Position numbers and translations under genes: made by a program. 6,966 nt of DNA, taken from positions 1 to 6,966 of the forward strand of contig DAHVOF010000267.1 of the NCBI GenBank assembly GCA_027318945.1, written 5' to 3'. The notes under the pieces are model-generated. The model was not told the origin of the DNA. It saw nothing but the letters and a program-made list of their open reading frames with translations, and did no database searches. Position 1 is the first letter of the stretch. The number at the start of each line of letters is the position of its first letter. Shown one piece after another: positions 6,761-6,966 of this stretch. The stretch comes from Actinomycetota bacterium. GTDB lineage: Bacteria; Actinomycetota; Acidimicrobiia; Acidimicrobiales; Acidimicrobiaceae.

Positions 6761-6774
6761 CCTATGGACATAGG
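6761..6774. repeat. Inverted repeat (6-bp stem) abutting direct repeat copy 1
   Basis: CCTATG (6761-6766) and CATAGG (6769-6774) are perfect complements around two bases. The stem ends exactly where the first direct repeat begins. A two-base loop is too tight for a stable RNA hairpin without opening the inner pair, so a protein-binding dyad in DNA is equally possible. Confidence 0.5.
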
Positions 6775-6811
6775 GATGATCGCAAGTTGCGCACAGCTGG
6801 CTCGTCACCAG
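6775..6811. repeat. 37-bp direct repeat, copy 1
   Basis: This matches the copy at 6849-6885 at 34 of 37 positions; the differences fall at repeat positions 8, 20 and 33. It contains the TTGCGCA core and a CTGG/CCAG stem at its right end. The copies are separated by exactly 37 bp of unrelated sequence, and the 74-bp spacing shifts the reading frame, so this is not a repeated protein motif. Confidence 0.8.
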
Positions 6812-6848
6812 TCTTTCTCAGCTACAGGAAACCCTCCGCTCCTCGGTC

Positions 6849-6885
6849 GATGATCCCAAGTTGCGCATAGCTGGCTCGTCGCCAG
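6849..6885. repeat. 37-bp direct repeat, copy 2
   Basis: This is the second copy of the repeat at 6775-6811. Its right end forms a slightly longer stem (CTGGC/GCCAG around TCGTC) than copy 1. No third copy appears at the next 74-bp step near 6923. Multiple short repeats inside element ends are known for some insertion sequences such as the IS21 family, which is one possible origin; no transposase gene is seen in the window. Confidence 0.8.
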
Positions 6886-6966
6886 GGTTGATCCAGAGAA
6901 AAACGAACTTGTCGATCACCTCAGCACGACGACATTTCGCCGGGCCATACTGGGCTTTAGGAGAAA

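Noticed and set aside
6775..6885. CRISPR array (37-bp repeat, 37-bp spacer)
   Set aside because: Only two copies with three mismatches, no third copy at the next step, and no cas genes in the window.

Overview
The window carries four recognisable protein genes plus a partial fifth. Base composition looks close to half G+C. It reads as chromosomal DNA of a Gram-positive-type bacterium, most likely an actinomycete relative (Actinomycetota). The main reasons are the murT-gatD lipid II amidation pair, and a regulator gene whose -10 box sits only six bases before its probable first codon, as in the leaderless transcripts common in that phylum. A class such as Acidimicrobiia is possible, but that is a guess. 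No ribosomal RNA, tRNA or core phylogenetic marker is present to settle it.

Layout. At 1-262 (minus) is the N-terminal part of a LysR-type regulator that runs off the left edge. A 229-bp divergent intergenic region follows, holding two adjacent dyads near the lysR start and two C-loop hairpins (the second terminator-like) ahead of murT. At 492-1784 and 1781-2515 (plus) are murT and gatD, overlapping by ATGA. Their products form the enzyme that amidates the D-glutamate of lipid II. A 16-bp perfect inverted repeat (2636-2678) lies between gatD and the convergent aconitase gene and can stop transcription from both sides. The aconitase (4980 to 2698, minus) is a 760-residue mitochondrial-type enzyme with all three cluster cysteines. 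Only 37 bp separate it from a divergent GntR/HutC-family regulator (about 5018-5773, plus). A dyad in that gap overlaps the promoter region and is a good candidate operator for both genes.

From 5774 to 6966 no convincing gene is visible. After a terminator for the gntR gene there are only short or low-quality reading frames. The right end is more structured: two tandem hairpins followed by two copies of a 37-bp direct repeat, 74 bp apart. This resembles a decayed mobile-element end or a non-coding structured locus rather than a gene.

How the parts work together. MurT-GatD acts on cell-wall precursors in the cytoplasm. Aconitase acts in the citric acid cycle and is probably controlled by the adjacent UTRA-domain repressor, which would sense a small metabolite. 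The most interesting points are: (1) the gntR gene has no ATG, GTG or TTG upstream of its DNA-binding domain and may begin at ATA; (2) the shared acn/gntR operator; (3) the hairpin leader of murT-gatD; (4) the repeat and hairpin cluster at the right end. I saw no clearly new multi-gene system.
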